Shown piece by piece: positions 7,150 to 15,892 of a DNA stretch of 38,383 nt; position 1 is the first letter of the stretch; every line of letters begins with the position of its first letter. Origin of the DNA: Planctomycetota bacterium. GTDB lineage: Bacteria > Planctomycetota > UBA1135 > GCA-002686595. The notes under the pieces were generated by a model. It saw only the letters and a list, made by a program, of their open reading frames with translations, searched no databases and had not been told where the DNA came from. The position numbers and the translations under genes are program-made. The stretch covers positions 1 through 38,383 of the forward strand of contig JACRIN010000046.1 in the NCBI GenBank assembly GCA_016220085.1, in the 5' to 3' direction.

Positions 7150-8622
7150 ATGTTCTCCCGCTTCCATCCAGGCGCGGACCCGCGGTCCGTGCTGTTCCTC
7201 TCGAGTACGCACGCCGAGTGGTTCGAGCTCGTGCCCGGCGGCGAGCCGCTCTACGGTCGCGTCGCCGTCGGCGGCGCGTCGGCCGACGATCTGGCGCGCG
7301 CGGCGATCGATGCGCGTCGCGCGGCGGGCTCGACGGCGGCGCACTGCGTGCTCGCGCTCGGTCCCGGCCTCGTCACGCAACGGCACATGACGCTGCCGGA
7401 GGTGTCGAGCAAGGAGTTGCGTGTCGTGCTCTCGCGCCGCGCGGCGCAACTGATCGACACCCCGGAGCTCGACGCGCTCTACGCCGGCTTCCCGGGAGCG
7501 CGCGAGGTCAAGACGCCGGGGCAAGAAGCGCACGCTGAGTGTCACTGGACCTTGCTCGCGTTGCGACGCTCGTTCGCGCGCGAGCTCGCGGGCCGACTCG
7601 CCCACAACGGCATCCGCGCGTCGCGGATCGTCGCCGCGCGGATCGCCGTGCTCTCGCACGTCGATCGCGAACTCGGCGCGGTCCAGGGCGCGACGCTCGT
7701 CATCGACTTCGAGCCCGGCGGCACCATGCTCAGCCTGCTCGACGGCGGACGCTTCCTGCACCAGGCGTCGCTCGACGGAGACGTGGTCGAGCAGCCCGGG
7801 TTGGCGCTCGCGATCGTCCAAGAGGCGCGGTCATTCGAATCGAACTGGCGGCGCGAGAGCCGCGGCGCGCCGCTCGGCCGCGTTTGCCTGATCGGGCTCG
7901 CGATGGAGCGCGCGGAACTGTTCCGCAATGCGCTCGCGAACGCGCTGCCCGGCGTCGAGGCCGTCCTGCTGCCGAAGGGCGGCGGCGGGGTGTCCGCGGG
8001 CCGGCTCGCGACGCTCGAGGCTTGCCTCTCGCGCGGTCGCTTCGATCTCGACCTGACCGTGCCGCTGCCGTGGCCGGTCTCTCGGCGGGTGGCGGTCGCG
8101 GTGTCGGCGATCGCGCTCGTCGGCTCGATGGGAGTCGTCGCGCAGGGCCGCGTCGCGGACGAGCGCGCGACCCTCGAAGTCGAGACGCGCGTCCTCCTGC
8201 AGAACACGCACGATCTCGAGACGCTCGAGCGCGAGAACGCGGAGATCGCGGCGCGCTACGCGGAACTCGGGAGCGAGCTCGAACGGCTGGTGGAGCTCGA
8301 GAGCGGCGGAATCGCGCTCGAGCGGGTGCTCGCCGATGCATTCGGGGCCTTCGGGGCTTTCGGCGCCCTCCACGGCGACGTCGACTTGCTCGCCGTGCGC
8401 GTCGCCGCGGACAGTCCCCAGGCGGTGCTGGTCGGAGAGGCGCATCCGGATCCGGTGCGCGCGCTCGCCGCGATCTCCGCCGTGAGGCGCGCGCTCGCCG
8501 CGACGGCGAGCTTCGACGTCGTGACGGTCGATGCTCCGGCCGGATTGCCGTCGACGGAGGACGCCGCGCGCGACGCTCCGCTCGAGTTCATCGTCTCCGC
8601 GAAACTGGAGGACGTCCGATGA
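7150..8622 (+). CDS. GspL/PilM-PilN-like secretion assembly protein
   Basis: This 490-residue protein has the architecture of GspL: an N-terminal cytoplasmic actin-like (PilM-type) domain of about 300 residues containing TLVIDFEPGGTMLSLLDGG, one membrane segment at about residues 313-331, a coiled coil (LLQNTHDLETLERENAEI) and a periplasmic alpha/beta domain of PilN/GspL type. It should sit in the inner membrane and link the secretion ATPase to the periplasmic parts. The ATG at 7150 has no strong ribosome binding site, but upstream sequence is not protein-like. It is the first gene of a seven-gene cluster with mostly overlapping ends, and its stop overlaps the next start as ATGA. Confidence 0.7.
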   Translation: MFSRFHPGADPRSVLFLSSTHAEWFELVPGGEPLYGRVAVGGASADDLARAAIDARRAAGSTAAHCVLALGPGLVTQRHMTLPEVSSKELRVVLSRRAAQLIDTPELDALYAGFPGAREVKTPGQEAHAECHWTLLALRRSFARELAGRLAHNGIRASRIVAARIAVLSHVDRELGAVQGATLVIDFEPGGTMLSLLDGGRFLHQASLDGDVVEQPGLALAIVQEARSFESNWRRESRGAPLGRVCLIGLAMERAELFRNALANALPGVEAVLLPKGGGGVSAGRLATLEACLSRGRFDLDLTVPLPWPVSRRVAVAVSAIALVGSMGVVAQGRVADERATLEVETRVLLQNTHDLETLERENAEIAARYAELGSELERLVELESGGIALERVLADAFGAFGAFGALHGDVDLLAVRVAADSPQAVLVGEAHPDPVRALAAISAVRRALAATASFDVVTVDAPAGLPSTEDAARDAPLEFIVSAKLEDVR

Positions 8623-9227
8623 GCGGCACCGTCTCGAACGCGCGCTCCGGGCGATTCCCGCGCGCCGCCTGGATCGCCGTGCCGGCGGTCTTGTCGATGC
8701 TGATGCTCGGCGGCGTCACCGCGCGTCCTGTGCTCGACCTCACCGACGCGCACGCGGCGAGATCCCAGGCGATCGAGCGCGAAGCACGCTGGCGCGCCGC
8801 CCGCGCCGAGCACGACGCGCTGACCGCGGCGGATGCCGGGCCGCGGCTCGCGAGCGCGTTGCAACAGCTTCGTGGGTACATCCCGACCGCCCTCGGTCCG
8901 CTGGAGGCCCACACGCTCCTGCGGGTCGTGGCCGCCGACTCCGACATCGTGCTCACGTCGTTGCAGGTCGGCGAGCCTCGCGACGTCGGCTTGGCGGGAT
9001 CGAGCGATCGGATCGAGGCGCTCGAAGCGCGGCTCGGCGGCTCGTGCTCGCCCGCCGCGTTGGTGCGCTTCGTCGATCGCGTGCATGCGCTCGGACAACC
9101 GTGCTCGGTGCGCGAGCTCGCCCTCCAACGCGAATCCGCGGACGAACGCACGTTCGATGTGCGCCTCTGCCTCTTGCTCTACGTGTCTCGTCCCATCGCT
9201 GCATCGAACGCGACGTCGGACGAATGA
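8619..9227 (+). CDS. GspM/PilO-like inner membrane protein
   Basis: This 202-residue protein has a basic N-terminus, one membrane segment at about residues 17-35 and a periplasmic coiled coil (DAHAARSQAIEREARWRAAR) followed by a small alpha/beta domain. This layout is that of GspM and PilO, which pair with GspL or PilN in the inner-membrane platform. Primary-sequence similarity in this family is low, so the call rests on size, topology and gene order. It overlaps the neighbouring genes on both sides by four bases (ATGA). Confidence 0.6.
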   Translation: MSGTVSNARSGRFPRAAWIAVPAVLSMLMLGGVTARPVLDLTDAHAARSQAIEREARWRAARAEHDALTAADAGPRLASALQQLRGYIPTALGPLEAHTLLRVVAADSDIVLTSLQVGEPRDVGLAGSSDRIEALEARLGGSCSPAALVRFVDRVHALGQPCSVRELALQRESADERTFDVRLCLLLYVSRPIAASNATSDE

Positions 9228-10060
9228 GGACCCTGCAGATGGAATCCAAGTCGAAGCAAGCGATCGCCGGCGGAGTCATCGCGGTTTGCGCGGTGGCGCT
9301 CGCGATCCAGTGGTGGCCGAAGCGCGTCCAACCGGCGCCGCTGGTCACCGAGAAGTCGGTCTACGACACGCCGCCGACGGAGCTGACCGCGGGCTTCGAC
9401 GGCTCGATGCCGGAGGTTGCTCCCGACGGGCTCCCGGGCGAGAGCTCGTCCGCGCCGCCGGCCGACGTCGCGGCACCGGGTTCGGGCGGAGCGCCCGCCG
9501 GTTCCGATCCGATGGCCGGCGCGGACTTCGAGTCGCTTCTGGCGAAGCTCGAGGCCTTGCATCCGCGCACGCGGGGGGACGGGGCCCTCGCCGCGCTCGC
9601 CTCCGACTGGACGGACGTTTCCGGCGACGCAGCGCGCGTCCCCGCGTTGCCGGACGAGCACCTGTTCGAAACGGCGCCGGTCGAGGAGGCGATCGCGGCG
9701 TTCGTCGAGGCGCATCCGCTGACGGGCGTGATCCACTCCGAGCGGCTCTCGAGCGCTCTGTTCGGCGGCTACGTCGTCCGTGTGGGCGAGCACCTGCCCG
9801 GCCTCGACGCGCGCGTCGACGCCGTCGATTCGCGCGGCGTGTCGGTCTCTTCGCGCGGCCGCACGGTCGTCGTGCCGATGCCGCCGTTCGTGCCGCGTGC
9901 GCCCGCGTCCACCGGACCCGACCCCGCGCCGGGAGATCCCTCCAGAACTGCGCCGAGCGCCGGGCCCGCGCTCGACATCCCCGTTCCCACGTCGAATCCC
10001 GCTCCGGTGCCCGCGCCGGCGAAACAGGAGACCGTGCCCGATGTTCCGCACCAAGACTGA
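9224..10060 (+). CDS. PilP/GspC/GspB-like periplasmic linker protein
   Basis: The 278-residue product has one N-terminal membrane anchor (about residues 12-30), a Pro/Ala/Gly-rich linker and a small beta-rich domain around VIHSERLSSALFGGYVVRVGEHLPG followed by VDSRGVSVSSRGRTVVVPMPPF. That domain resembles the PilP/GspC homology region, which contacts the N0 domain of the secretin. The C-terminal tail is again Pro-rich. The start overlaps the preceding stop; MESKSK at 9239 is an alternative start. Its last 20 bases overlap the secretin gene, so expression of the two is probably coupled. Confidence 0.6.
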   Translation: MRTLQMESKSKQAIAGGVIAVCAVALAIQWWPKRVQPAPLVTEKSVYDTPPTELTAGFDGSMPEVAPDGLPGESSSAPPADVAAPGSGGAPAGSDPMAGADFESLLAKLEALHPRTRGDGALAALASDWTDVSGDAARVPALPDEHLFETAPVEEAIAAFVEAHPLTGVIHSERLSSALFGGYVVRVGEHLPGLDARVDAVDSRGVSVSSRGRTVVVPMPPFVPRAPASTGPDPAPGDPSRTAPSAGPALDIPVPTSNPAPVPAPAKQETVPDVPHQD

Positions 10061-11474
10061 AGCGGCGCTCGCGTTGCTCGCGCTCAGCGCGTGTCGCGCG
10101 ACCGAATCGACGATCCCCGAGCGCATCGCCGACCCCGCGTCGCCCGCGCAGCCGATCGCGCTGTCGGAGCTCGAGGAGCGGCCGGAGTTGTCGCTGCCCT
10201 CGATGCACGAGGCCTCGCGCGCCACGAGCGAGCTCGCCGCGCCGACGCCGGAGCCCGCGAAGCTCGGCGGCGACGAGCGCTTCACCTTCGACTGGCGCGG
10301 CGCGAATCTGTCGCAGGCGATGTTCCACCTCGCGGAGACCGCGGGTGTTTCGGTCTACCTCGAACCCGACACGGATCGTCGGATCGACGTTTCGTTGCGC
10401 AACGCGACCCTCGACGAGGCGGTGGAGGTCTTGCTCGGACGCAACGGGCTCTGTCTGCGGGAGTCGCCGAAAGGCGTCTTCTGGGTCGAGGCCTGCGGCG
10501 GCAGTCGCCTCGAACGGCGCACGTTCTACGTGCAGTCGATCGACGCGGCGGATGCCGAGCTCAAGCTCAAGGAGTTGCTCGACACCACCGCGCGCGTCGT
10601 CGTCGAACCTGCGCAGAACCTGATCGTGGTCCGCGGCACGCACGACGATTGCGAGCTCGCGGCGAAGTACCTCGCCGACGCCGATCGGCTGGAGCGTCAG
10701 GTGCTGATCGAGGTCAAGGTGCTCGAGGTCACGCTCGGCGACAAGTTCCAAGTCGGCATGTTCGGAGACGTGCTCTTCCACGTCAGCGACGGCACGCTCA
10801 ACTTCCTGCAGGAGCTCGGCGCCGCCGACGAGTCGTTCTCCCTGACGTTCGCCGACGGCGATGGCGACGTGAACGCGGCGCTCGATCTGTTGTCGCGCTA
10901 CGCCGGCGTCAACACGGTCAGCACGCCGCGCGTGCTCGCGGTCACCAACACCGAAGCGTCGATCGAGATCGTGCGCGAGGTGCCGTACGTCAACGTGACC
11001 AGCACGACGACCGGCACGACCGCGGGCGTGGGCTCGTCGGTGGTGGAGGAAGTCCAGTTCAAGGAAGCGGGCATCAAGATGACGGTGCGTCCGACGATCC
11101 AGGAAGGCGGCGTCGTGCACATCAAGCTCGACCAAACGTTCTCCGAGGTCGTCGAGTACTTCAACGAGATCCCGGTGATCGACAAGCGACACCTCGCGAG
11201 CGAATTCCAGGTGCAGGACCGCGGCACGATCGTGCTCGGCGGGCTGATGCAGGATCGCCGTTCCGAGGTCGACAGCGGCGTGCCGGGCTTGATGGACCTG
11301 CCGCTGGTCGGCCGTCTCTTCCGCGGCGACGAGGACCAGGTCGACAAGCGCGAGCTGCTGATCTTCCTGACGCCGCGGATCGTCGACCCGCGCGAAGCCA
11401 GCGGGATCGCGAATTCGTATCGAGACTCGTGGGTCGAACGCGTGCGCGAGTCCGGAATGGGTCCGGCCAAGTGA
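10041..11474 (+). CDS. gspD: Secretin (GspD/PilQ-like) lipoprotein
   Basis: This 477-residue outer-membrane secretin begins with a lipoprotein signal (lipobox LSAC, Cys18). It then has an STN/N0-like domain (FDWRGANLSQAMFHLAE), one N1-type repeat (RTFYVQSIDAADAELKLKELL) and the C-terminal secretin domain ending in the signature PGLMDLPLVGRLFRGDEDQ and RELLIFLTPRIV. It is shorter than classic GspD (about 650 residues) because fewer N domains are present. With its own lipobox it may reach the outer membrane without a separate pilotin. AGGAG lies about eight nt before the ATG at 10041, within the end of the upstream gene. Confidence 0.9.
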   Translation: MFRTKTEAALALLALSACRATESTIPERIADPASPAQPIALSELEERPELSLPSMHEASRATSELAAPTPEPAKLGGDERFTFDWRGANLSQAMFHLAETAGVSVYLEPDTDRRIDVSLRNATLDEAVEVLLGRNGLCLRESPKGVFWVEACGGSRLERRTFYVQSIDAADAELKLKELLDTTARVVVEPAQNLIVVRGTHDDCELAAKYLADADRLERQVLIEVKVLEVTLGDKFQVGMFGDVLFHVSDGTLNFLQELGAADESFSLTFADGDGDVNAALDLLSRYAGVNTVSTPRVLAVTNTEASIEIVREVPYVNVTSTTTGTTAGVGSSVVEEVQFKEAGIKMTVRPTIQEGGVVHIKLDQTFSEVVEYFNEIPVIDKRHLASEFQVQDRGTIVLGGLMQDRRSEVDSGVPGLMDLPLVGRLFRGDEDQVDKRELLIFLTPRIVDPREASGIANSYRDSWVERVRESGMGPAK

Positions 11475-11478
11475 TTCG

Positions 11479-13152
11479 ATGAAGGTGCTCAAGGGACGTC
11501 TCGGCGATCGTCTGATCGAGCGCGGGCTGATCAGCCAGTCGCAGCTCGAGGTCGCGCTCTCCGAGCAGCGCCGCGCGTACCGTCCGCTGGGCGAGATCCT
11601 GATCTCACTCGGCTTCGTCGGCGAGGAGCACGTCGCGCGTTTGCGCGCCGAGGACCTCGGGCTCGAGTTCAAGCTGGCGCACGAGGTCGAGCCCGATCCG
11701 CTGGTCGTCGCGTCGATCGACGCAGAGTTCGTCCGCGCGGCCGGGTGCTTCCCGCTGCGCATGGAGAACGGCTCGCTCGTCGTGATGATGTCCGACCCGG
11801 ACAACCCGGAGAAGTCGGCGGCGGTCCGCGCGCGCTTCCCGTATCCGCTCGCGATCCTGGTCACGACCGACGCGGAGATCCATCGGCTGCTGCGCTTGCA
11901 CATGCCGAAGCGCGACGGCCAGCTCGCGCAGCTCTTCGCGGACTTCGACGTCGCGCGCGTCGGTGTGCAACGCGAGTTCCCGGTCGAGCGCGCGACGCAG
12001 GCGCTGCTGCTCGACGGTTTGCACCGAGGCGCGACCGACATCCACCTCGAGCCCGAGGAAAAGGTAACGCGCGTCCGCTACCGACTCGACGGCATCCTGC
12101 TGCAGGGCGAGAACCTGCCGCGCGAGGTGACCGACGCGGTGATCTCGCGGATCAAGGTGCTCGCGAATCTGGACATCGCCGAGCGTCGGCGGCCGCAGGA
12201 CGGGCGACTGCGGCTCTCCGAGGACGGTCGCAACATCGACCTGCGCGTTTCGGTGATGCCGGTCGCCGACGGCGAGAACGTCGTGTGCCGGATCCTCGAC
12301 CGCGGCGGCGTAGCGCTGAGGCTCGGCGAACTCGGCGTCGGCGCGGAGCAACAGAAGTTGCTCGCAAAGGTCGGCGAGCGCTCGCACGGGCTTTTCTTGG
12401 TGACCGGACCGACCGGCTCGGGCAAGACGACGACGCTCTACGCGCTGCTCTCGACGATCGACGCGATGCACCGCAACGTCGCGACGATCGAGGACCCGAT
12501 CGAGTACCGCGCGCCGCTCCTGCGGCAGAGCCAGGTCGACTCGTCGATCGGCTTCGGCTTCAAGGAGGGTCTGCGCGCGCTGTTGCGACAGGACCCCGAC
12601 GTGATCCTGGTCGGCGAGATCCGCGACCAAGAGACCGCCGACATGGCGATCAAGGCGTCGATGACCGGTCACCTCGTGTTCTCGACCCTGCACACGAACT
12701 CGTCGATCGGCGCGATCCCGCGCTTGGTCGACCTCGGTATCGAGCCGTATCTGATCGAGGACGCGCTGATCGGCGTCTTCGCTCAACGGCTCGTGCGCAA
12801 GAACTGCGCTTGCTGCGCTCGGCCGGTCGAGCTCTCGGAGGCAGAGTTGGAGTTCCTCGGAGGCGACCCGGGCACGGCCAAGCGCGGCGTCGGCTGCGCG
12901 CGCTGCAACGAGTCCGGTTTCGCGGGCCGCGCCGCGATCTGCGAGCTCTTCCTCCCGAACGACGAGATGGCGGACCTGTTGCGACGCGGCGCGGATCTGC
13001 TCGCGCTGCGCCAGCTCGCCGAGGAGGCCGGCTTCAAGACGATGACCGACGACGGCCGCGCGAAAGTGCGAGCCGGCGTGACGACCGTCGCCGAGATCCT
13101 GCGCGTCAATCGCAGCCATCGCTTCTCGAGGAACGAGCGTGCGGACGTTTGA
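11479..13152 (+). CDS. gspE: Secretion/pilus ATPase GspE/PilB with MshEN domain
   Basis: This 557-residue AAA-type ATPase powers pseudopilus assembly. The Walker A motif GPTGSGKT is at 310-317, the Walker B region with VGEIRD is at about 378-383, and two zinc-binding CxxC pairs are at C443/C446 and C473/C476. The extreme N-terminus (residues 6-29) reads RLGDRLIERGLISQSQLEVA followed by LSEQ, which fits the MshEN cyclic-di-GMP-binding pattern RLGxxLLxxGLIxxxxLxxxLxxQ. A second, weaker copy (LGEILISLGFV) follows. It starts four bases after the secretin stop and overlaps the next gene by 14 bases. Confidence 0.93.
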   Translation: MKVLKGRLGDRLIERGLISQSQLEVALSEQRRAYRPLGEILISLGFVGEEHVARLRAEDLGLEFKLAHEVEPDPLVVASIDAEFVRAAGCFPLRMENGSLVVMMSDPDNPEKSAAVRARFPYPLAILVTTDAEIHRLLRLHMPKRDGQLAQLFADFDVARVGVQREFPVERATQALLLDGLHRGATDIHLEPEEKVTRVRYRLDGILLQGENLPREVTDAVISRIKVLANLDIAERRRPQDGRLRLSEDGRNIDLRVSVMPVADGENVVCRILDRGGVALRLGELGVGAEQQKLLAKVGERSHGLFLVTGPTGSGKTTTLYALLSTIDAMHRNVATIEDPIEYRAPLLRQSQVDSSIGFGFKEGLRALLRQDPDVILVGEIRDQETADMAIKASMTGHLVFSTLHTNSSIGAIPRLVDLGIEPYLIEDALIGVFAQRLVRKNCACCARPVELSEAELEFLGGDPGTAKRGVGCARCNESGFAGRAAICELFLPNDEMADLLRRGADLLALRQLAEEAGFKTMTDDGRAKVRAGVTTVAEILRVNRSHRFSRNERADV

Positions 13153-14335
13153 GTACGAAGCCTCGGCGCTCGACGGCCGCCGCGTCGACGGCCGCTCGTG
13201 GGCGGCGACTGAGCTCGAGCTCGACCGAGAGCTCGAGGCTCGCGGCCTCACGTTGCTCAAGGCGCGCCGGGTCGCCGCGAATCGCGGTGGCTCTCGTTGC
13301 CGGGTTCCATCCGGCGAGCTGTTGTCGTTGACGACGCAGCTCTCGACCGTGCTCGGCGCGGGCGTGCGGTTGGTCGAGGGTCTGCAGGGCATCGGGCCGC
13401 GGATGCGGTCTCCGCAGTCTCGGCGGCTGGTCGAGGACCTCGTCGCCGGAGTGCAGAGCGGAGCGAGCCTCTCCGAGGCGATGGATCGCCACGCCAGTTC
13501 GTTCCCGGAGATCTACCGAGCCTCGGTGCGCGCCGGTGAATCGGCCGGTGCGCTCGACACGGTGCTCGCGCGCCTCGCACGCTATCTCGAATGGTCGAAG
13601 GGCATGCGCGCGACCACGCTCCAGGCGCTGATCTATCCCGCGATCCTCGCGGTGGCGCTGACGGGTCTCGTGGTGGTGCTGATCTACTTCGTGTTGCCGA
13701 AGATCGTCGGGCTCTTCCCCGGAGGGCGCGCTTCGCTGCCCGCCGAGACGCGCACGTTGCTCGCGCTCTCGGACTTCCTGACGAACCACTGGCTCGCGTT
13801 GCTCGCCGCCGCCGTCGCGGGCGTGACGGGCTTCGTGGTCGCGTTGAAGCGGCCTCGGTCGCGCGAATTCCTCCATCGCGCGGTGCTCCGCATCCCGAAG
13901 TTCGGCGACATCGCGGGCAAGATCGCGACCTCGCGTTTCGCGTCGACGGCGAGCATCCTGCAGGACGCCGGCTGCGACGTGTACAAGGTCCTCAACGTCG
14001 CGGGCCAGACGTGCGGCAACGCCGCGCTCGCGAGCGCCTTCACGCGCGCCGCGAACGCGGTCCGTCGCGGCGAAACGATTACGCAAGCGCTCGAGCGCGA
14101 GCCCCTCGTCGATCCGCTGCTCGTCCAGATGATCAGCGTAGGCGAGAAGAGCGGTGAGCTCGACCGCTGCTTGAGCCGGCTCGTCGACTACTACGACGAC
14201 GAGATCCCGCGCGCCGTGAAGCGTTTCCTCGCCTTCCTGGAGCCCGCGATGATGCTCAGCGCGGCGCTCGTGGTTGCGTTCATCCTGATGGCCGCCCTGA
14301 TGCCCATCTTCTCCCTCTACGACAAGATCGGGTGA
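13139..14335 (+). CDS. gspF: Inner-membrane platform protein GspF/PilC
   Basis: The 398-residue product has the two-domain GspF fold: two helical repeats (SLTTQLSTVLGAGVRLVEGL at about 62-81, and TASILQDAGCDVYKVLNVAG in the second half), separated by a membrane segment (LIYPAILAVALTGLVVVLIY) and ended by a hydrophobic C-terminal helix near MMLSAALVVAFILMAALMP. It anchors the ATPase and passes its motion to the pseudopilin. The GTG at 13139 lies inside the end of gspE, and the family's usual start FxYxAxxxxG (here FEYEASALDG) begins right after it. Confidence 0.92.
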   Translation: MRTFEYEASALDGRRVDGRSWAATELELDRELEARGLTLLKARRVAANRGGSRCRVPSGELLSLTTQLSTVLGAGVRLVEGLQGIGPRMRSPQSRRLVEDLVAGVQSGASLSEAMDRHASSFPEIYRASVRAGESAGALDTVLARLARYLEWSKGMRATTLQALIYPAILAVALTGLVVVLIYFVLPKIVGLFPGGRASLPAETRTLLALSDFLTNHWLALLAAAVAGVTGFVVALKRPRSREFLHRAVLRIPKFGDIAGKIATSRFASTASILQDAGCDVYKVLNVAGQTCGNAALASAFTRAANAVRRGETITQALEREPLVDPLLVQMISVGEKSGELDRCLSRLVDYYDDEIPRAVKRFLAFLEPAMMLSAALVVAFILMAALMPIFSLYDKIG

Positions 14336-14340
14336 GATCC

Positions 14341-15147
14341 ATGCATCCCAAGTCCTCGCACACGTCTCGTTCCGCCTTCACGTTGCTCGAGTTGGTGATC
14401 GCCGTGACGATCATGGCGATCCTCGCCGCCGCGGCCGTGCCAGCGGTCAGCACGGTGCTCGGTTACCAGATGCGCAAGGCGACGCGGGAAGAGCTCTCGG
14501 TGCTCTCCCAAGCCTGCGGCGAGTACTTCCGCGACACCTCGACGTTCCCGACGTCGCTCGCGGACTTGTCGGTCGACCCGACGGTCGCCGGTTGGGCGGG
14601 GCCGTACCTGCCCGGTGAGCTGATCGACCCGATCTCGGGGCTCTCGAGCTACGAGGTCGACGCGTGGTCGCGCAGCTACCAGTTGACGACCAGCGGCGAC
14701 GTGCTCACCACGGCGAGCGCCGGCGACGACGCGGTCTTCGGCAGCGACGACGACATCGCGATCGAGCTCAACGTCACCTGGATCCGTCGCGACGTGACGC
14801 TCGAGCGTCTCAAGGTGATCAACCAGGCGATCGTGCTGTACAACGGCGTGTACCAAGTCACGCAGCCGCTTTCCGCCAACTACTCGTCGATCTACTCGAC
14901 GCTGGTGACCAACGGCTTCCTGCCGGCGTCGACGGACTTCCAGGTCGACGCGTGGAGCGACGCCTTCGTGCCGGACCCGACCGGCGTGACTCCGGTCGTG
15001 CGCGTCGGGTCGGCCAACCTCGGCGTTTCCGCCGGTTCGTCGGGGGGTGGGGGCTCGGGCGGCTCGGGTGGTTCCAGCGGTTCGAGCGGGAAGGGAAGCG
15101 GCAAGAGCAAGAGCAAGGGCAAGGGAAAAGGAAAAGGCAAGGACTAG
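14341..15147 (+). CDS. gspG: Major pseudopilin GspG-like, with duplicated domain and Lys-rich tail
   Basis: The protein starts with a type III signal: a short basic leader, then A12|FTLLELVIAVTIMAILAAAA with Glu at +5. Position -1 is Ala, where Gly is usual. The body holds two GspG-like stretches: one around QACGEYFRDTSTFPTSLADL ... VDAWSRSY, the other around NQAIVLYNGVY ... LVTNGFLPASTDFQVDAWSD. From about residue 232 it ends in a low-complexity Gly/Ser run and then alternating Gly/Lys residues. I chose ATG 14341 (268 residues); a GTG at 14332 overlaps the gspF stop and would add three residues. No prepilin peptidase or minor pseudopilin gene follows. The 247 bp downstream show no clear gene. 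Confidence 0.85.
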   Translation: MHPKSSHTSRSAFTLLELVIAVTIMAILAAAAVPAVSTVLGYQMRKATREELSVLSQACGEYFRDTSTFPTSLADLSVDPTVAGWAGPYLPGELIDPISGLSSYEVDAWSRSYQLTTSGDVLTTASAGDDAVFGSDDDIAIELNVTWIRRDVTLERLKVINQAIVLYNGVYQVTQPLSANYSSIYSTLVTNGFLPASTDFQVDAWSDAFVPDPTGVTPVVRVGSANLGVSAGSSGGGGSGGSGGSSGSSGKGSGKSKSKGKGKGKGKD

Positions 15148-15394
15148 GACGACGACGACTCGCGGTGCGCTGGGTCCCTGCGCGCGGGTTCGGTACGCTC
15201 TCGCCGTGGAGGCTTCAGGGAACCGCGCAGCACCGAAGGGCGAGCAGTCCGGCGCGGCGAGCGCTTGGGAGCTTCGCGGCCCGCGCGCGCGCCCTTCCGA
15301 AGCTCGCGGCGCAGGCGCGGTCGACCCGCTCGTGCGCGTCGAATCGGAATCGCGAGGAGTGGAACGAGCGCGACACCGCGCCTGAGGTCCGACG

Positions 15395-15892
15395 ATGTCA
15401 CAGCGCTGGTCGATCGATCTCGCCAAGGAGAACTTCAAGTTCTCGGCGGCCCACTTCCTGATCTTCCCGGACGGCAGCGCGGAGCGACTGCACGGGCACA
15501 ACTACCGCGTGTTCGTCGAGATCGAGGCCGGGCTCTCGCACCACGGGCTGGTGCTCGACTTCAAGACGGTCAAGCCGCTGGTGCGCGAGCTCTGCGACGG
15601 GCTCGACGAGCACTTCCTGGTGCCCGGTCTGCATCCGGTGTTGCGCTGCGAACCCGCGGGCGAGGATGCGGTCGAGGTCCTCTACCGAGAGCGGCGCTAC
15701 GTCGTGCCGCGCGCGGACGTGATCGTGCTGCCGATCAACAACACGAGCTCGGAGAACCTCGCGGCGTGGCTCGCGGGCGAGCTCCAGCGCTTGCTCGGCG
15801 AGCGTTTTCCCGACGTGTTCGTCACGCGGTTGCGCGTCGCGGTGGAGGAGACCTCCGGCCAGCGCGGCGTCTACTACTACGAAGTCGACTGA
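15395..15892 (+). CDS. 6-pyruvoyltetrahydropterin synthase/QueD family protein, PTPS-III-like
   Basis: The 165-residue product is a COG0720 T-fold enzyme with zinc ligands H20 (FSAAHF) and H33/H35 (LHGHNYRV), LDF and DEHF motifs, and the late ENLA and VEET segments. QueD and classical PTPS have a catalytic Cys four residues before HGH. Here that position is Ala29 and the next residue is Glu30, giving ExxHGH, the pattern reported for PTPS-III enzymes that replace dihydroneopterin aldolase (FolB) in folate synthesis. I infer a pterin role rather than queuosine. GAGG lies about seven nt before the ATG. The 3' end overlaps the convergent sulfotransferase-like gene by 16 bases. Confidence 0.85.
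   Translation: MSQRWSIDLAKENFKFSAAHFLIFPDGSAERLHGHNYRVFVEIEAGLSHHGLVLDFKTVKPLVRELCDGLDEHFLVPGLHPVLRCEPAGEDAVEVLYRERRYVVPRADVIVLPINNTSSENLAAWLAGELQRLLGERFPDVFVTRLRVAVEETSGQRGVYYYEVD

Noticed and set aside
8338..8370. Short repeat reading FGAFGAFGA in the GspL-like gene
   Set aside because: Only three near-copies inside a coding region; a small local duplication without evident meaning.
9345..12041. Open frame of 898 codons on the minus strand
   Set aside because: It lies antisense to the secretin and ATPase genes, which have clear family motifs; the antisense product is low-complexity.
15207..15385. Short open frame between the pseudopilin and the PTPS-like gene
   Set aside because: About 59 codons of Arg/Ala/Gly-rich sequence with no motif and no ribosome binding site; likely chance in GC-rich DNA.
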